In this document: positions 40,891 through 49,777 of the stretch, piece after piece | Position numbering within the stretch: position 1 is the first letter of the stretch | Layout of the letters: the number at the start of each line of letters is the position of its first letter | Assembly (NCBI GenBank): GCA_019247515.1 | Contig: JAFAOS010000570.1 | Span: 1-64,000 of the forward strand | DNA from: Chloroflexota bacterium | Lineage (GTDB): Bacteria > Chloroflexota > UBA6077 > CF-72 | Length of the DNA: 64,000 bases | Direction of reading: 5' to 3' | The notes under the pieces: model-generated | Databases searched by the model: none | What the model was told of the DNA's origin: nothing | Seen by the model: the letters and a program-made list of their open reading frames with translations, nothing else | Position numbers and translations under genes: made by a program

Positions 40891-42618
40891 ATGGACGTCT
40901 GGCCTACGCCGTGCATTGGCGTGCCACCGCGCATGCCTCAGCCAATGACGCCTCCGATTGACGTGCCGCGCGACCAGTTGCTACAGGTCCTGCGGACGCG
41001 CTTCGGCCACCGCGAGTTCCGACCCGGCCAGCAGGAGATCATCCGCAATCTGCTCGACGGGCACGACGTCCTGGCGGTACTCCCGACCGGCGCCGGTAAA
41101 TCGCTGGCCTACCAGCTCACGTCGCAGTTTCTCCACGGCTTGACGATCGTCGTCTCGCCCCTCCTGGCGCTCATCGAGGACCAGCTCAACACGCTCTCGG
41201 CTCTGGGCATCGCCAGTGAGTCGCTGAGCAGTACCCAATCGGACGCCGAGAACGCCCGCGCGCTCGAGCGCGCGGCAGGCGGTGAGGTGAAATTGCTGTA
41301 CGTCACGCCCGAACGACTCGAGAACGCCGAGATCATGCGGCGCATTCGGGAGCAGGTGTCTCTGTTCGTGGTCGATGAAGCGCACAGCATCTCGGAGTGG
41401 GGCCACAGTTTCCGGCCGGCCTACCTGAACCTGCGCATGGCAATCGAAGAGCTCGGTCGGCCGGTAATCCTGTCGCTCACCGCGACGGCGAACACGTGGG
41501 TCCGCCGAGACATCGTCGAACATCTCGGGATGCGCGAACCAACTGTCGTGGTGCGCGGCACCGATCGCCCGAATCTCTTTCTCGAAGTCATCCCCGTCGA
41601 CGCCAAACGCCAGGACCGCGCCATTCTGAAGCAGCTCTTCGACGGCGAGCTGGCACCGCAGCTCCCTGAGCCACTGCGCGAGGTGATGCAGGGAGCAGGC
41701 ATTATCTATACCGCCACGACGCGCGCCGCGCAGGAGACCGCCCACTGGCTACGAGAGTGGGGCATATCGGCCGACTATTATCACGGGCAGCGGCGAAAAT
41801 CCGATCGCGAACGCGTGCAGGCAGCCTTCATGGCGGGCGAGGTGCGGGTGATCGCGGCCACCAACGCGTTCGGGCTGGGCGTGGACAGGGCCGACGTCCG
41901 ATTCGTGATCCACCGCGACATCCCGCCCAGTGTGGAGGAGTATTACCAGGAGGCCGGTCGCGCAGGCAGAGACGGTCAGCTCGCACGGTGCGTGCTGCTC
42001 TATTTCCCGGGCGACCTGGGTCAGGCCGCATTCTTTGCCGCCAGCGCCCCGCTGTCAGTCGAAGACCTTGAGCGCGGACGGAAAAGTCTGCTCGCGGTTC
42101 GCAACGGACGACTGCGTGATCTGGAGGCCGCCACCGACCTCAGTACAACGGACCTGTTGCGTGTTGTGGACCTGTTCGAGTCCGAAGGCCTGCTGCGCGT
42201 ACGACGCGGCCGCTATCAGCTGCGGGTCGACGACTTCGATGTGTCGTCTATCTCTCTGGAGCGTGAGCAGCGACGGCGAGACTACGATCGGGGTCGCCTC
42301 GAAGTGATGCGGACCTACGCTGAATTGCGCGAATGCCGGCGACGCTACATCCTCAATTACTTTGGCGAAGACCTGCCGACCGAGCGCTGTGAACGGTGTG
42401 ACGTGGACCTGACCCACGCGAGGCCTTCGCAGCCAGCTCCCAACCGGGGAGACTCGCGGTTCGCGATCAGCGACCGAGTAGTGCACGTGAGTCTCGGCGA
42501 AGGCATTGTGCAGCGCGTGACGGCGGACGCGCTGAGTGTCATGTTTGACAAGGTTGGCTACAAGACACTGGCGCTCGACCTCGTCGAGGCAGAGCACTTG
42601 CTGGAAAAGATCGCCTGA
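40891..42618 (+). CDS. recQ: RecQ-family helicase with a PcrA/UvrD-like C-terminal module
   Basis: The ATP-dependent 3'-5' helicase is about 575 residues. It has Walker A PTGAGKS, DEAH (FVVDEAHSISEWGHSF), SLTATA and an Arg-finger-region QEAGRAGRDG. The zinc-binding part (CRRRYILNYFGE, then CERCD) supplies four cysteines. The HRDC domain of long RecQ proteins is missing. Instead the last 45 residues (VVHVSLGEGIVQRV, then VMFDKVGYKTLALDLV) resemble the tudor-like C-terminus of PcrA/UvrD. GAGG at 40877-40880 favours 40891; later ATGs at 40933 and 40945 are alternatives. Confidence 0.82.
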   Translation: MDVWPTPCIGVPPRMPQPMTPPIDVPRDQLLQVLRTRFGHREFRPGQQEIIRNLLDGHDVLAVLPTGAGKSLAYQLTSQFLHGLTIVVSPLLALIEDQLNTLSALGIASESLSSTQSDAENARALERAAGGEVKLLYVTPERLENAEIMRRIREQVSLFVVDEAHSISEWGHSFRPAYLNLRMAIEELGRPVILSLTATANTWVRRDIVEHLGMREPTVVVRGTDRPNLFLEVIPVDAKRQDRAILKQLFDGELAPQLPEPLREVMQGAGIIYTATTRAAQETAHWLREWGISADYYHGQRRKSDRERVQAAFMAGEVRVIAATNAFGLGVDRADVRFVIHRDIPPSVEEYYQEAGRAGRDGQLARCVLLYFPGDLGQAAFFAASAPLSVEDLERGRKSLLAVRNGRLRDLEAATDLSTTDLLRVVDLFESEGLLRVRRGRYQLRVDDFDVSSISLEREQRRRDYDRGRLEVMRTYAELRECRRRYILNYFGEDLPTERCERCDVDLTHARPSQPAPNRGDSRFAISDRVVHVSLGEGIVQRVTADALSVMFDKVGYKTLALDLVEAEHLLEKIA

Positions 42619-42651
42619 AGCTCAGGCACGCCAATTGCTTCTGACCTGCCC

Positions 42652-43527
42652 ATGACCCAGATCCAGCAACAACCCAGGCCGCCGTTTCCGGAACAACATC
42701 AGGACAGGCCTGGGCTCGAGGCGCGCATCTCCCCACGTCCGGAGTACCAGGCTCCCAACTACAAGGCAGCCGGCAAACTCGCCGGCAAGGTTGCGCTGAT
42801 CACCGGCGGGGACTCGGGCATCGGCCGCGCCGTGGCGATCCTGTACGCGCGCGAGGGCGCCGATGTAGCGATCGTCCACCTTCCGCAGGAGCAGACGGAC
42901 GCCGACGAGACGCGTCGCGCGGTGGAAGCGGAGGGACGTCGCTGCCTGTCGATCGCCGGCGACCTGACCGATCCGGCGTTTCCGAAGCAGGCCGTCGAGC
43001 GTACGGTTGCCGAGCTGGGCAAGCTCGACGTCCTGGTGAACAACGCAGCGTTTCAGCAGCACGTCGCCGGCCTGGAGGAACTCTCCGACGAGCAGTTGGA
43101 TCACACCTTCAAGACCAACATCTACGGCTACTTTCGCATGGCCAGGGCGGCACTGCCGCACTTGAAGGCCGGCAGCGCCATTGTCAATACCGGCTCGATC
43201 ACCGGCCTCGAGGGCAGCAAAGCCCTGCTGGACTACTCCGCTACCAAGGGCGCCATTCACGCGTTTACGAAGTCGCTGGCGCAAAGCCTGGTGGAAAAAA
43301 GCATCCGCGTGAACTGCGTGGCGCCCGGTCCAGTCTGGACACCGCTCAATGCGTCAGATCAGGAAGCCGAGCAGGTCGCGAAGTTCGGTCAGCAGGTGCC
43401 GTACAAACGGCCGGCGCAGCCGGAGGAAATCGCGCCGGCGTACGTGTTCTTCGCGTCCGACGGAGACTCCAGCTACATCACCGGCGAAGTCCTGACGCTG
43501 CTCGGAGGCGAAACGGCCGCGGGCTAA
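42652..43527 (+). CDS. Short-chain dehydrogenase/reductase (YhdF/YghA-like)
   Basis: The 291-residue SDR has an N-terminal tail of about 40 residues, the cofactor motif TGGDSGIGR, the NNAA motif, catalytic Ser (TGSITG) and Tyr-x3-Lys (YSATKG). The extended N-terminus and the LGGETAAG end match the YhdF/YghA/GsiB-neighbour type of general-stress SDRs. The substrate is unknown. It is 33 bp downstream of recQ. Confidence 0.88.
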   Translation: MTQIQQQPRPPFPEQHQDRPGLEARISPRPEYQAPNYKAAGKLAGKVALITGGDSGIGRAVAILYAREGADVAIVHLPQEQTDADETRRAVEAEGRRCLSIAGDLTDPAFPKQAVERTVAELGKLDVLVNNAAFQQHVAGLEELSDEQLDHTFKTNIYGYFRMARAALPHLKAGSAIVNTGSITGLEGSKALLDYSATKGAIHAFTKSLAQSLVEKSIRVNCVAPGPVWTPLNASDQEAEQVAKFGQQVPYKRPAQPEEIAPAYVFFASDGDSSYITGEVLTLLGGETAAG

Positions 43528-43561
43528 ACGCTGACCTCTCGTCCGTGAGACACTGGTCAGC

Positions 43562-44536
43562 ATGCCTGCCACACCCCGATCCACACCGACTTCGATGGCC
43601 CAGGAATGGCCCAGCTTGCCCGAGACCTGGGCGGCTACGCGGCCCACGCTGCACATGTGGACGCAGATCGTCGGGAAGGTGCGTCTAGCGCTCAGTCCGT
43701 GGCAAAACCACTACTGGCACTCGACGCTGTACGTCTCTGCGCGTGGACTCACCACCTCAGCCATTCCGAATGCCAACGGTATCTTCCAGTTGGAGTTCGA
43801 TTTCCTCGAACATCGCCTTCAGCTGGACTCCAGTTGGGGATACCGGGCGTCGGTGGTGCTGGAACCCAGGAGTGTCGCGAACTTCTACGCGGAGGTGATG
43901 TCGGTATTGCGCGCGGCGGGTATCTCGGTGTCGATCTGGAGCCACCCGGTGGAGATAGCCGATCCAATTCCATTCGAGCAGGACGAGGTCCACGCCGCGT
44001 ACGACCCCGCGGCCGCGCGGGCGTTCTGGAGCATCCTGATCCAATCGGACCGGGTGTTCAAAGGTTTTCGCGGACGATTCCTGGGCAAGTCCAGTCCAGT
44101 GCATTTCTTCTGGGGAAGCTTCGACCTGGCAGTGACGCGCTTTTCTGGGCGGCGGGCGCCACTGTGGTCCGGACCCGTGCTGAACGTGCATCCGCACGTG
44201 ATGCACGCCTCGTATTCGCACGAGCTCAGCAGCGCCGGTTTCTGGCCGGGGGACGGCAAAGCACCATCGATCTTCTACAGCTACGCGGTGCCGGCTCCGG
44301 CCGGGTTCGCGCAGGCCGTAGTCATTCCGACGGGCGCCGCCTACAGCCAGGAAATGGGTGAATTCGTGATGCCGTACTCCGCCGTGCAATCGGCCGCCGA
44401 GCCGGACACGGCCCTGCGGGAGTTTCTGCAGAGCACGTACGACGCCGCGGCCAGCCTCGGCGGCTGGGATCGCCCACTGCTGGAGGAGTCACCCGCGTGT
44501 CTGTGCGATCTGGAGGGTCGGCGGCATCCCGCGTGA
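43562..44536 (+). CDS. DUF5996-family protein
   Basis: The 324-residue soluble protein matches DUF5996: WPSLPETWAATRPTLHMW, LSPWQNHYWHSTLYVSARG, and FRGRFLGKSSPVHFFWGSFD. The aromatic residues and His are strongly clustered, suggesting an enzyme, but no reaction is known. There is no signal peptide. Confidence 0.82.
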   Translation: MPATPRSTPTSMAQEWPSLPETWAATRPTLHMWTQIVGKVRLALSPWQNHYWHSTLYVSARGLTTSAIPNANGIFQLEFDFLEHRLQLDSSWGYRASVVLEPRSVANFYAEVMSVLRAAGISVSIWSHPVEIADPIPFEQDEVHAAYDPAAARAFWSILIQSDRVFKGFRGRFLGKSSPVHFFWGSFDLAVTRFSGRRAPLWSGPVLNVHPHVMHASYSHELSSAGFWPGDGKAPSIFYSYAVPAPAGFAQAVVIPTGAAYSQEMGEFVMPYSAVQSAAEPDTALREFLQSTYDAAASLGGWDRPLLEESPACLCDLEGRRHPA

Positions 44537-44627
44537 GGGCGCGCTGGGGTCAGCACAGCATCGTCGTGGCCCAGGTGCCGCTGGTGCGCCCCGTCCGTGC
44601 CGAGTGCGTATACTCCAGACCGCCCTC

Positions 44628-44717
44628 GCCGGGGTGGCGAAACTGGACAGACGCGGCGGACTTAAAATCCACTGTCACGAGAGTGGCGTGCGGGTTCGAA
44701 TCCCGCCCCCGGCACCA
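44628..44717 (+). tRNA. tRNA-Leu (UAA)
   Basis: The acceptor stem GCCGGGG (44628-44634) pairs with CCCCGGC (44707-44713). The discriminator is A and CCA is encoded (44715-44717). The anticodon loop CTTAAAA has anticodon TAA. The long variable arm (CTGTCACGAGAGTGGCG) and the T-arm GCGGGTTCGAATCCCGC complete a class II tRNA of 87 nt plus CCA. Confidence 0.95.
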
Positions 44718-44833
44718 GACGAAGCTGGTCGATCCTCAGATCGGGTTGGCCAAGTGGGCCCACACGTCCGTCGTCGCATCGCGCGGACGTGCTACCGTTG
44801 AGCCAGTTTTGCAGGAGGCTGTCGAAAGGCCTG

Positions 44834-45313
44834 ATGGATCGTGCGACGTTCTTCGCCATCATGGGCGCATTTCCGACGGGTGTCGGCATTGTCACGGCTA
44901 TGGACGACCAGGAGCAGCCCCGAGGTCTGACCTCGAACGCGCTGTGTAGTGTCTCCGCCGAGCCGCCACTGGTCCTGGTGTGCGTCGACAAGAACAGCAA
45001 CACGTTGCCTGCGTTGCGCCACTCCCAGAAATTGTGCGTCAACTACCTGTCGGCCGGGCGCGGCGAACTGGCCAACATGTTCGCCTCCAAGGAACCCGAC
45101 AAGTTTCAAAACGTCTCATGGCGACCTGGCCGCAACGGCATGCCCTGGCTGCATACCGACACCATCGCCCACGCGGAGTGCACCATCACCCAGGAGCTCG
45201 AGGCCGGCGACCATCTGATCTTCCTCGCTGAGGTGACCGACGGCCAGCCACCCGCGCCGGGGACCAAGCCGCTGATGTATTTCCGTCGAACGTACGGGAC
45301 CTGGGAAGAGTAA
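44834..45313 (+). CDS. Flavin reductase-like FMN-binding protein
   Basis: The 159-residue split-barrel protein starts ATFFAIMGAFPTGVGIVTA, with GLTSNALCSVSAEPPLVLVCV typical of flavin reductases serving two-component monooxygenases. It could supply reduced FMN to the luciferase-like enzymes at 5878 and 25328, although it is distant. AAAGG lies shortly upstream of the ATG at 44834. It follows tRNA-Leu. Confidence 0.85.
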   Translation: MDRATFFAIMGAFPTGVGIVTAMDDQEQPRGLTSNALCSVSAEPPLVLVCVDKNSNTLPALRHSQKLCVNYLSAGRGELANMFASKEPDKFQNVSWRPGRNGMPWLHTDTIAHAECTITQELEAGDHLIFLAEVTDGQPPAPGTKPLMYFRRTYGTWEE

Positions 45314-45318
45314 GAGCG

Positions 45319-45855
45319 CTAGGATCGCGCGGTTTCGAGCGTCTGGAGCGTGGCGCGGATTTGCTTCGCGTGTTCGGCCGCGTGGTTGCACACGTAGGTC
45401 TCGATCAGCTCGTACGCGCTGATTGACGGGTGGCGCGGGTGTGACCCACGCGCCTGCCATCCGTCGGGCGGGATCGCACGCATGATTGTGACGCACTCCG
45501 CCAGCGCCGCCCGCACGCGCGGCACCATCGCATCCAGCGAGTCCTGGGCATGTTGCTCGATCGGACCGACGCGCCGCGGGTCGTCCAGCGCGCGGCCGAC
45601 GTGCTGGCCAGGCGACGCCGCGATCTCCGCCCCCGCGCGTGCCCAGAACGGCATCAATTCGGCCAGGTGCGCCAGCGTGCTCATCACGGGCCACTCGCCC
45701 GGCTCTGGCGCGCGGTACAGCACTTCAGCGGGTAACCGCTCGATCTCGTCCAGAAGCTGTTGAACCGTGCGCTCGAGGCGCGTCACAAGTTCTTCGACCG
45801 CCACGACCTCGAGTGTAGCCGGAGGCGATTCCCTCTTTGAACGAGTCTGAGCCAT
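45319..45855 (-). CDS. DinB-family metal-dependent four-helix protein
   Basis: The 178-residue protein has the DinB/YfiT fold with probable metal-binding histidines in STLAHLAE and NHAAEHAKQI. Members include bacillithiol/mycothiol-dependent transferases. The gene is convergent with the flavin reductase (5 bp between stops). The N-terminal 18 residues are basic and disordered. Confidence 0.75.
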   Translation of the reverse strand: MAQTRSKRESPPATLEVVAVEELVTRLERTVQQLLDEIERLPAEVLYRAPEPGEWPVMSTLAHLAELMPFWARAGAEIAASPGQHVGRALDDPRRVGPIEQHAQDSLDAMVPRVRAALAECVTIMRAIPPDGWQARGSHPRHPSISAYELIETYVCNHAAEHAKQIRATLQTLETARS

Positions 45856-45884
45856 TTTCTACACTGAACTAACGGCGGGAAGTC

Positions 45885-46250
45885 ATGGAGAACGAGGAGC
45901 TTGCGGCACTCCGGGCGACGCTCCTGGCGGCGCAGCGGCAGCCCCTGGCCGTGAAGGTGCGCCAGGCGCGGCTCAGCGCCCTGCTGTCCGATGGCGACGA
46001 GCTGCTGCCCTACGTTCTCTCGCGCTCGTGCAGCGACCCGCGCGACCGCACACTCGATCGGCGTGAGCTGGCCCAGCTGCGGATCCTCGAAGGGGGCCTC
46101 GACGCGCCGCGGATGGCGCGGCTGCGCGGCATACCGGCACACGAGCCGATTCCCACGCGGCCGAGCCGCCTGGCGGCGGTGCTCGGCGTGCTGATTGTGC
46201 TGTGCCTCCTCAGTCAAATGCTGGGGATGGTGCTGATCCACTGGCGCTGA
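45885..46250 (+). CDS. Hypothetical protein with C-terminal membrane anchor
   Basis: The 121-residue protein has a helical charged N-terminal domain (EELAALRATLLAAQRQP, ALLSDGDELLPYVLSR) and a single C-terminal helix (LAAVLGVLIVLCLLSQMLGMVL). It may be a tail-anchored protein. No family was recognised. It is divergent from the DinB gene and convergent with the foldase gene. Confidence 0.5.
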   Translation: MENEELAALRATLLAAQRQPLAVKVRQARLSALLSDGDELLPYVLSRSCSDPRDRTLDRRELAQLRILEGGLDAPRMARLRGIPAHEPIPTRPSRLAAVLGVLIVLCLLSQMLGMVLIHWR

Positions 46251-46275
46251 AGGTAGGGGCCGCCGGGCCCGCTCG

Positions 46276-47529
46276 TCAGGGGCGGACGCCGAGTTTCGAC
46301 AGTATCCAGTTCGTCTGCGACTGGTCCAGCGACAGCTTCACGTCCTGACCGCTGCGCTGGGCGCTCAGCCAGTCGCTGAAGGCTTTCTGACGTGCGGTGG
46401 TGAGTTGGGCGGGCGGTACGGCGCGGTTCGGGTCTGTCTCGAGTACCTGCAGGATGTGGTAACCAGCGGTGTCGGTAACCACCTGGCTCAACTGACCGGG
46501 CTGCAACGCGAACACCGCGTCCTCGATCGCGCTGGTCTGCACGCCCTTACCGAACCAACCCATGTCGCCGCCGTTGGACCTGGTGGCGGTGTCAGTTGAA
46601 TTCTGCTGGGCGAGCGTGGCGAAGTCGGCGCCGTTCTGAAGCTGGGTCAGGAGGTCGTTGGCCTGATCCGACGTCGCCACCTGAATCTGACGCGCATGGA
46701 CCTGCGGCTGTACCGCCGGGACCTGCTCTTCGCCGATGGCCGCCGACACCTTGTCTTGCAGCAGACCGCGCTCGAGCACGGTGCGCAGCTCTGCTTCCGT
46801 CAGGTGGTTCTGATCCAGAAGCTGCTGTAGCGCAGGGCCATACGCCGAGTCTTCGAGCGTCGGTACCGCTGTAGGCGTGGTCGCTGCACTGGGCGTTGCG
46901 GTTGCCACGCTTGTTGCACTCTGATCCGGCGTGCTGCCCGCGGCCGCGGCATCTGTGGTGACCGTGGTGTCCGCGGCGGCGGTCGGCACCGGGGTCGGGG
47001 TGGCGTTGACCGCGGCATTGAAGCTCGCCACCGTCTGTCGCTCTTTGTCGTCCACCTCTGCCGGCGACACGCTGATCCCGCGGCGTGCCGCTTCCTGGGC
47101 AATGATGTGCGTGTCGACCAGATCCTGCAGGACCGAGTTCGGCAGCGTGCGCTTCTGCTGAGCCACGTAGTCAGCGGTGGTCGAAGGGTCGCCCAGTTGA
47201 CTGGCCTGAGCGTCGATCGCGCGCGCCTGCGGGCGCACCTCGTCGAGCAACTGGGACGCGGTGATCGAGTCAGGCCCGACCTGAGCGACAACCTGGTTGG
47301 CCTGGACGAGGTTGTCGTAGAGGATGCCCGCGGCAAAGATGGCGGCCACGACCAGCACCAGCGCGCCAACCGCGACGTACAGCAACTTGAGCTGCTGCTG
47401 CTCGCGCTGCCAGCGCGAACGTTGTCGACGACTCGGCGCCGCCGCGGCCGCCCTGACCGTCGCGCTTCGGCTCTCGTGCGCGGAGCGCACGCGTCGAGTG
47501 CTCGAAGGTGGCGGAGGCGGACTGGTCAT
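46276..47529 (-). CDS. Membrane-anchored PrsA/SurA-type peptidyl-prolyl isomerase
   Basis: The 417-residue foldase has an Arg/Ser-rich cytoplasmic head (residues 1-45) and one membrane helix (LKLLYVAVGALVLVVAAIFAAG). A SurA-like N domain and an Ala/Thr/Pro-rich insert of about 55 residues follow. The parvulin PPIase domain starts VHARQIQVATSDQA and includes GGDMGWFGKG and AGYHILQVLE. The extracytoplasmic part should assist folding of exported proteins. It lies 27 bp downstream of rpsR on the same strand. Confidence 0.85.
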   Translation of the reverse strand: MTSPPPPPSSTRRVRSAHESRSATVRAAAAAPSRRQRSRWQREQQQLKLLYVAVGALVLVVAAIFAAGILYDNLVQANQVVAQVGPDSITASQLLDEVRPQARAIDAQASQLGDPSTTADYVAQQKRTLPNSVLQDLVDTHIIAQEAARRGISVSPAEVDDKERQTVASFNAAVNATPTPVPTAAADTTVTTDAAAAGSTPDQSATSVATATPSAATTPTAVPTLEDSAYGPALQQLLDQNHLTEAELRTVLERGLLQDKVSAAIGEEQVPAVQPQVHARQIQVATSDQANDLLTQLQNGADFATLAQQNSTDTATRSNGGDMGWFGKGVQTSAIEDAVFALQPGQLSQVVTDTAGYHILQVLETDPNRAVPPAQLTTARQKAFSDWLSAQRSGQDVKLSLDQSQTNWILSKLGVRP

Positions 47530-47556
47530 GGCGGACTGCGACGCGCCTGGGTCAGG

Positions 47557-48102
47557 TCAGGCTTCTGGCGCTGAGCTAGCCGGCACCGCCACTTCGGCCA
47601 CGGGCTCTTCGGGAGTGGCCGCGGGCGCGCGAGATTCGGTCGCCTGTCCGTCGGGGACCCGCTCAGCAGGCACGCCATCGGTGGAAGGCGTCTCGGCCAC
47701 TCCGTCGACGTCCTGCGGGCGCGGCCGCGCGCCACGGAAGGGCGGCGCGCCAGGCTCGCGCACCAGAACGCCCGTCACGCGGATGTGCTCGGCGGTGAAG
47801 GGCAGCAGCGCGAGCTGTCGCGCGCGCTTGAGAGCGACGTTCAGCGAGCGCTGATGCGCGGCACACGTGCCAGTCTTGCGCCGCGGCTCGATCTTGCCGC
47901 GCTCCGACAGGAACCGGCGCAGCCGAACGAGGTCCTTGTAGTCAACTTCTTTAATCTTGTCGACGCAGAACTGGCAGACCTTGCGTCGCGGCGTAAATTT
48001 GCGGCCGGCGCCGAATTCACCCGGGCGTCGACGAGCCGGCGCGGCGCGGCCGCCCGTCGTGGGCGCCGGGGCCGCTGGCGCGGCGGGGGCAGGCGATGTC
48101 AT
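47557..48102 (-). CDS. rpsR: 30S ribosomal protein bS18 with long N- and C-terminal extensions
   Basis: The bS18 core ([30 protein letters not shown], and [26 protein letters not shown]) occupies about residues 35-108. It keeps Cys-x2-Cys and a Cys-x2-His, a zinc-binding-type variant. About 35 Ala/Pro residues precede it and about 70 Pro/Ala/Glu residues follow, doubling the usual 75-90 residue length. It is the last gene of rpsF-ssb-rpsR. Confidence 0.92.
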   Translation of the reverse strand: MTSPAPAAPAAPAPTTGGRAAPARRRPGEFGAGRKFTPRRKVCQFCVDKIKEVDYKDLVRLRRFLSERGKIEPRRKTGTCAAHQRSLNVALKRARQLALLPFTAEHIRVTGVLVREPGAPPFRGARPRPQDVDGVAETPSTDGVPAERVPDGQATESRAPAATPEEPVAEVAVPASSAPEA

Positions 48103-48195
48103 CTCTCAGTGGGTTCCTTTCTCTGGGGAGCCGCCCCCACGCCAGGCGGGGGCAGAAAGGTCGGCAGAGTATAGCCTTGAAGCTGGACCGATGCC

Positions 48196-48654
48196 TCAGA
48201 AGGGCAGGTCTTCGAGGTCGGCGGTATCTTCGCGGACCGCTGGACTACCGACCGCCTGGAACGATCGCGCGGGCGCCGCACTTTCGAACTCGCCCGAGGC
48301 CTGGCCGAAGTCGGCGTCGCGCTGTCGGTTCTCCAGGACGACCACTTCGTTGGCGACCACATCGAGCGAGAAGCCCTTGTTGCCATTCTGCGACTCGTAC
48401 TGGCGCGATTCGAGCCTGCCTTCCACGTACACCCGCGTACCCTTGTTGACGCGTTCGGCCAGCGTTTCGGCCTGGCGACCGAACACCGTGACGCTGAACC
48501 ATTCGGTGTGGTCCGCCCATTCACCGTCGCGCTCGCGACGACGGGTGGTGGCCGCGACGCTGAAGCGCGTGACCGGTCGGCCGTCCTGCGTATAGCGCTT
48601 CTCAGGATCACGGCCCAGATTGCCAATGACGATCACTTTGCACAGGCCTGCCAT
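48196..48654 (-). CDS. ssb: Single-stranded DNA-binding protein
   Basis: The 152-residue SSB has an OB-fold of about 110 residues (VIVIGNLGRDPEKR, VTRFSVAAT, GTRVYVEGRLESRQY) and a short linker. The acidic tip is DLEDLPF, the canonical protein-interaction tail. It sits between rpsF and rpsR, the widely conserved operon order. Confidence 0.95.
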   Translation of the reverse strand: MAGLCKVIVIGNLGRDPEKRYTQDGRPVTRFSVAATTRRRERDGEWADHTEWFSVTVFGRQAETLAERVNKGTRVYVEGRLESRQYESQNGNKGFSLDVVANEVVVLENRQRDADFGQASGEFESAAPARSFQAVGSPAVREDTADLEDLPF

Positions 48655-48693
48655 GAGCTACGGGCCTCCCTGTATCCGAGTGCTTCCGACAGC

Positions 48694-49020
48694 TTATTCG
48701 CGGGCGGCCGCCACCGGGGCCGGCGCCGGCGCGAGACCCTCGGCGCGCACGAGCAGATGCCGAATCACGCTCTCGGTCAGCTTCAGGCTGCGCTCGATCT
48801 CCGCCGCGGCATTCGGCGGCATCTGAAAGCGGCTCAGGATATACACGCCGTCGCGATAGCGGCCGATCGGATACGCAAGCCGCTTGCGGCCCCAGGCCTC
48901 GACGCTCTCGATGCTCCCACCCCGCTGGGTGACCATTGTCTGAATCCGCGCATTCAAGGCATCGACTGCCGCCTCGTCAAGGTTCGGGTCGAGGACGACC
49001 ATCAATTCGTAATCTCGCAC
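48694..49020 (-). CDS. rpsF: 30S ribosomal protein bS6
   Basis: The 108-residue bS6 begins VRDYELMVVLDPNLDE and contains WGRKRLAYPIGRYRDGVYIL. AAAGGAGG immediately before the GTG at 49020 decides the start over an ATG at 49035. A short Ala/Pro tail (APAPAPVAA) follows. It is the first gene of the operon; binding partner bS18 is encoded two genes downstream. Confidence 0.95.
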   Translation of the reverse strand: MRDYELMVVLDPNLDEAAVDALNARIQTMVTQRGGSIESVEAWGRKRLAYPIGRYRDGVYILSRFQMPPNAAAEIERSLKLTESVIRHLLVRAEGLAPAPAPVAAARE

Positions 49021-49065
49021 CGTTCCTCCTTTCACTCTCTCTCTGTCTTCTGCTTCTTCTTCTTG

Positions 49066-49677
49066 TTATTGCCAGCCGTAGCGCTCTTCTTGCCAGGGGT
49101 CGCCGCGCATGTGGTAGCCGTAGTGCTCCCAGAAGCCTGGGCGGTCGCCGGCCATGAACTCGAAGCCGCGTAGCCACTTGGCGCTCTTCCAGAAATACAG
49201 GTGGGGGACGAACAGGCGCAACGGCCAGCCATGTTCAGGGGCGATGGGTTCGTCGTTACGCGTGTCGACCAGCATGTTTTCTTCGCGCAGGAAGTCGTCC
49301 AGGCTCAGATTGGCGGTGAAGCCGTGCTCGGCGTGGACCATCACATGCGTGGCTTCGGGCTTGAGCTCGACCAGCTTCATGACCTCGGCGACGGGCACGC
49401 CGGTCCAGCGGCTGTCGAGCATTGACCAGCGCGTCACGCAGTGCACATCGGACTTCACGGTCCGCCGCGGCAACTGCTTGAACTCGGCGTGGCTCAGCGC
49501 GCGGGGGGCAGTGACCAGGCCTTCCAGCGCCAGCGTCCAGGTGTCCAGGTCGACGCGCGGGACGCTGCCGTAGTGCAGTACCGGCCACTTCTCGGTCAGG
49601 TACTGGCCAGGCGGCAGGCGATCGGCGACGGCGCGCTCGCGCTCGTTCTGCGGACGTCGAAAGAAGTTGAAGGCCAT
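49066..49677 (-). CDS. Sulfite-oxidase-like molybdopterin oxidoreductase
   Basis: The 203-residue protein is the catalytic domain of a sulfite oxidase/MsrP-like enzyme. The Mo-ligand Cys is in DVHCVTRWS, and HAEHGFTANLSLDDFL and GWPLRLFVPHLYFWKSAKWL are family blocks. There is no signal peptide and no dimerisation or heme domain. It is divergent from a FadR-type regulator. The substrate is unknown. Confidence 0.85.
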   Translation of the reverse strand: MAFNFFRRPQNERERAVADRLPPGQYLTEKWPVLHYGSVPRVDLDTWTLALEGLVTAPRALSHAEFKQLPRRTVKSDVHCVTRWSMLDSRWTGVPVAEVMKLVELKPEATHVMVHAEHGFTANLSLDDFLREENMLVDTRNDEPIAPEHGWPLRLFVPHLYFWKSAKWLRGFEFMAGDRPGFWEHYGYHMRGDPWQEERYGWQ

Positions 49678-49777
49678 CGGTACGTCGCGAGGGAGGATAG
49701 CGAACTGTGCGTTAGACTGGTGCCCATTCCTTCGCGGGGCCTACCAGGAGTTGACAGCGCAAGACACGCCGGCGGAC

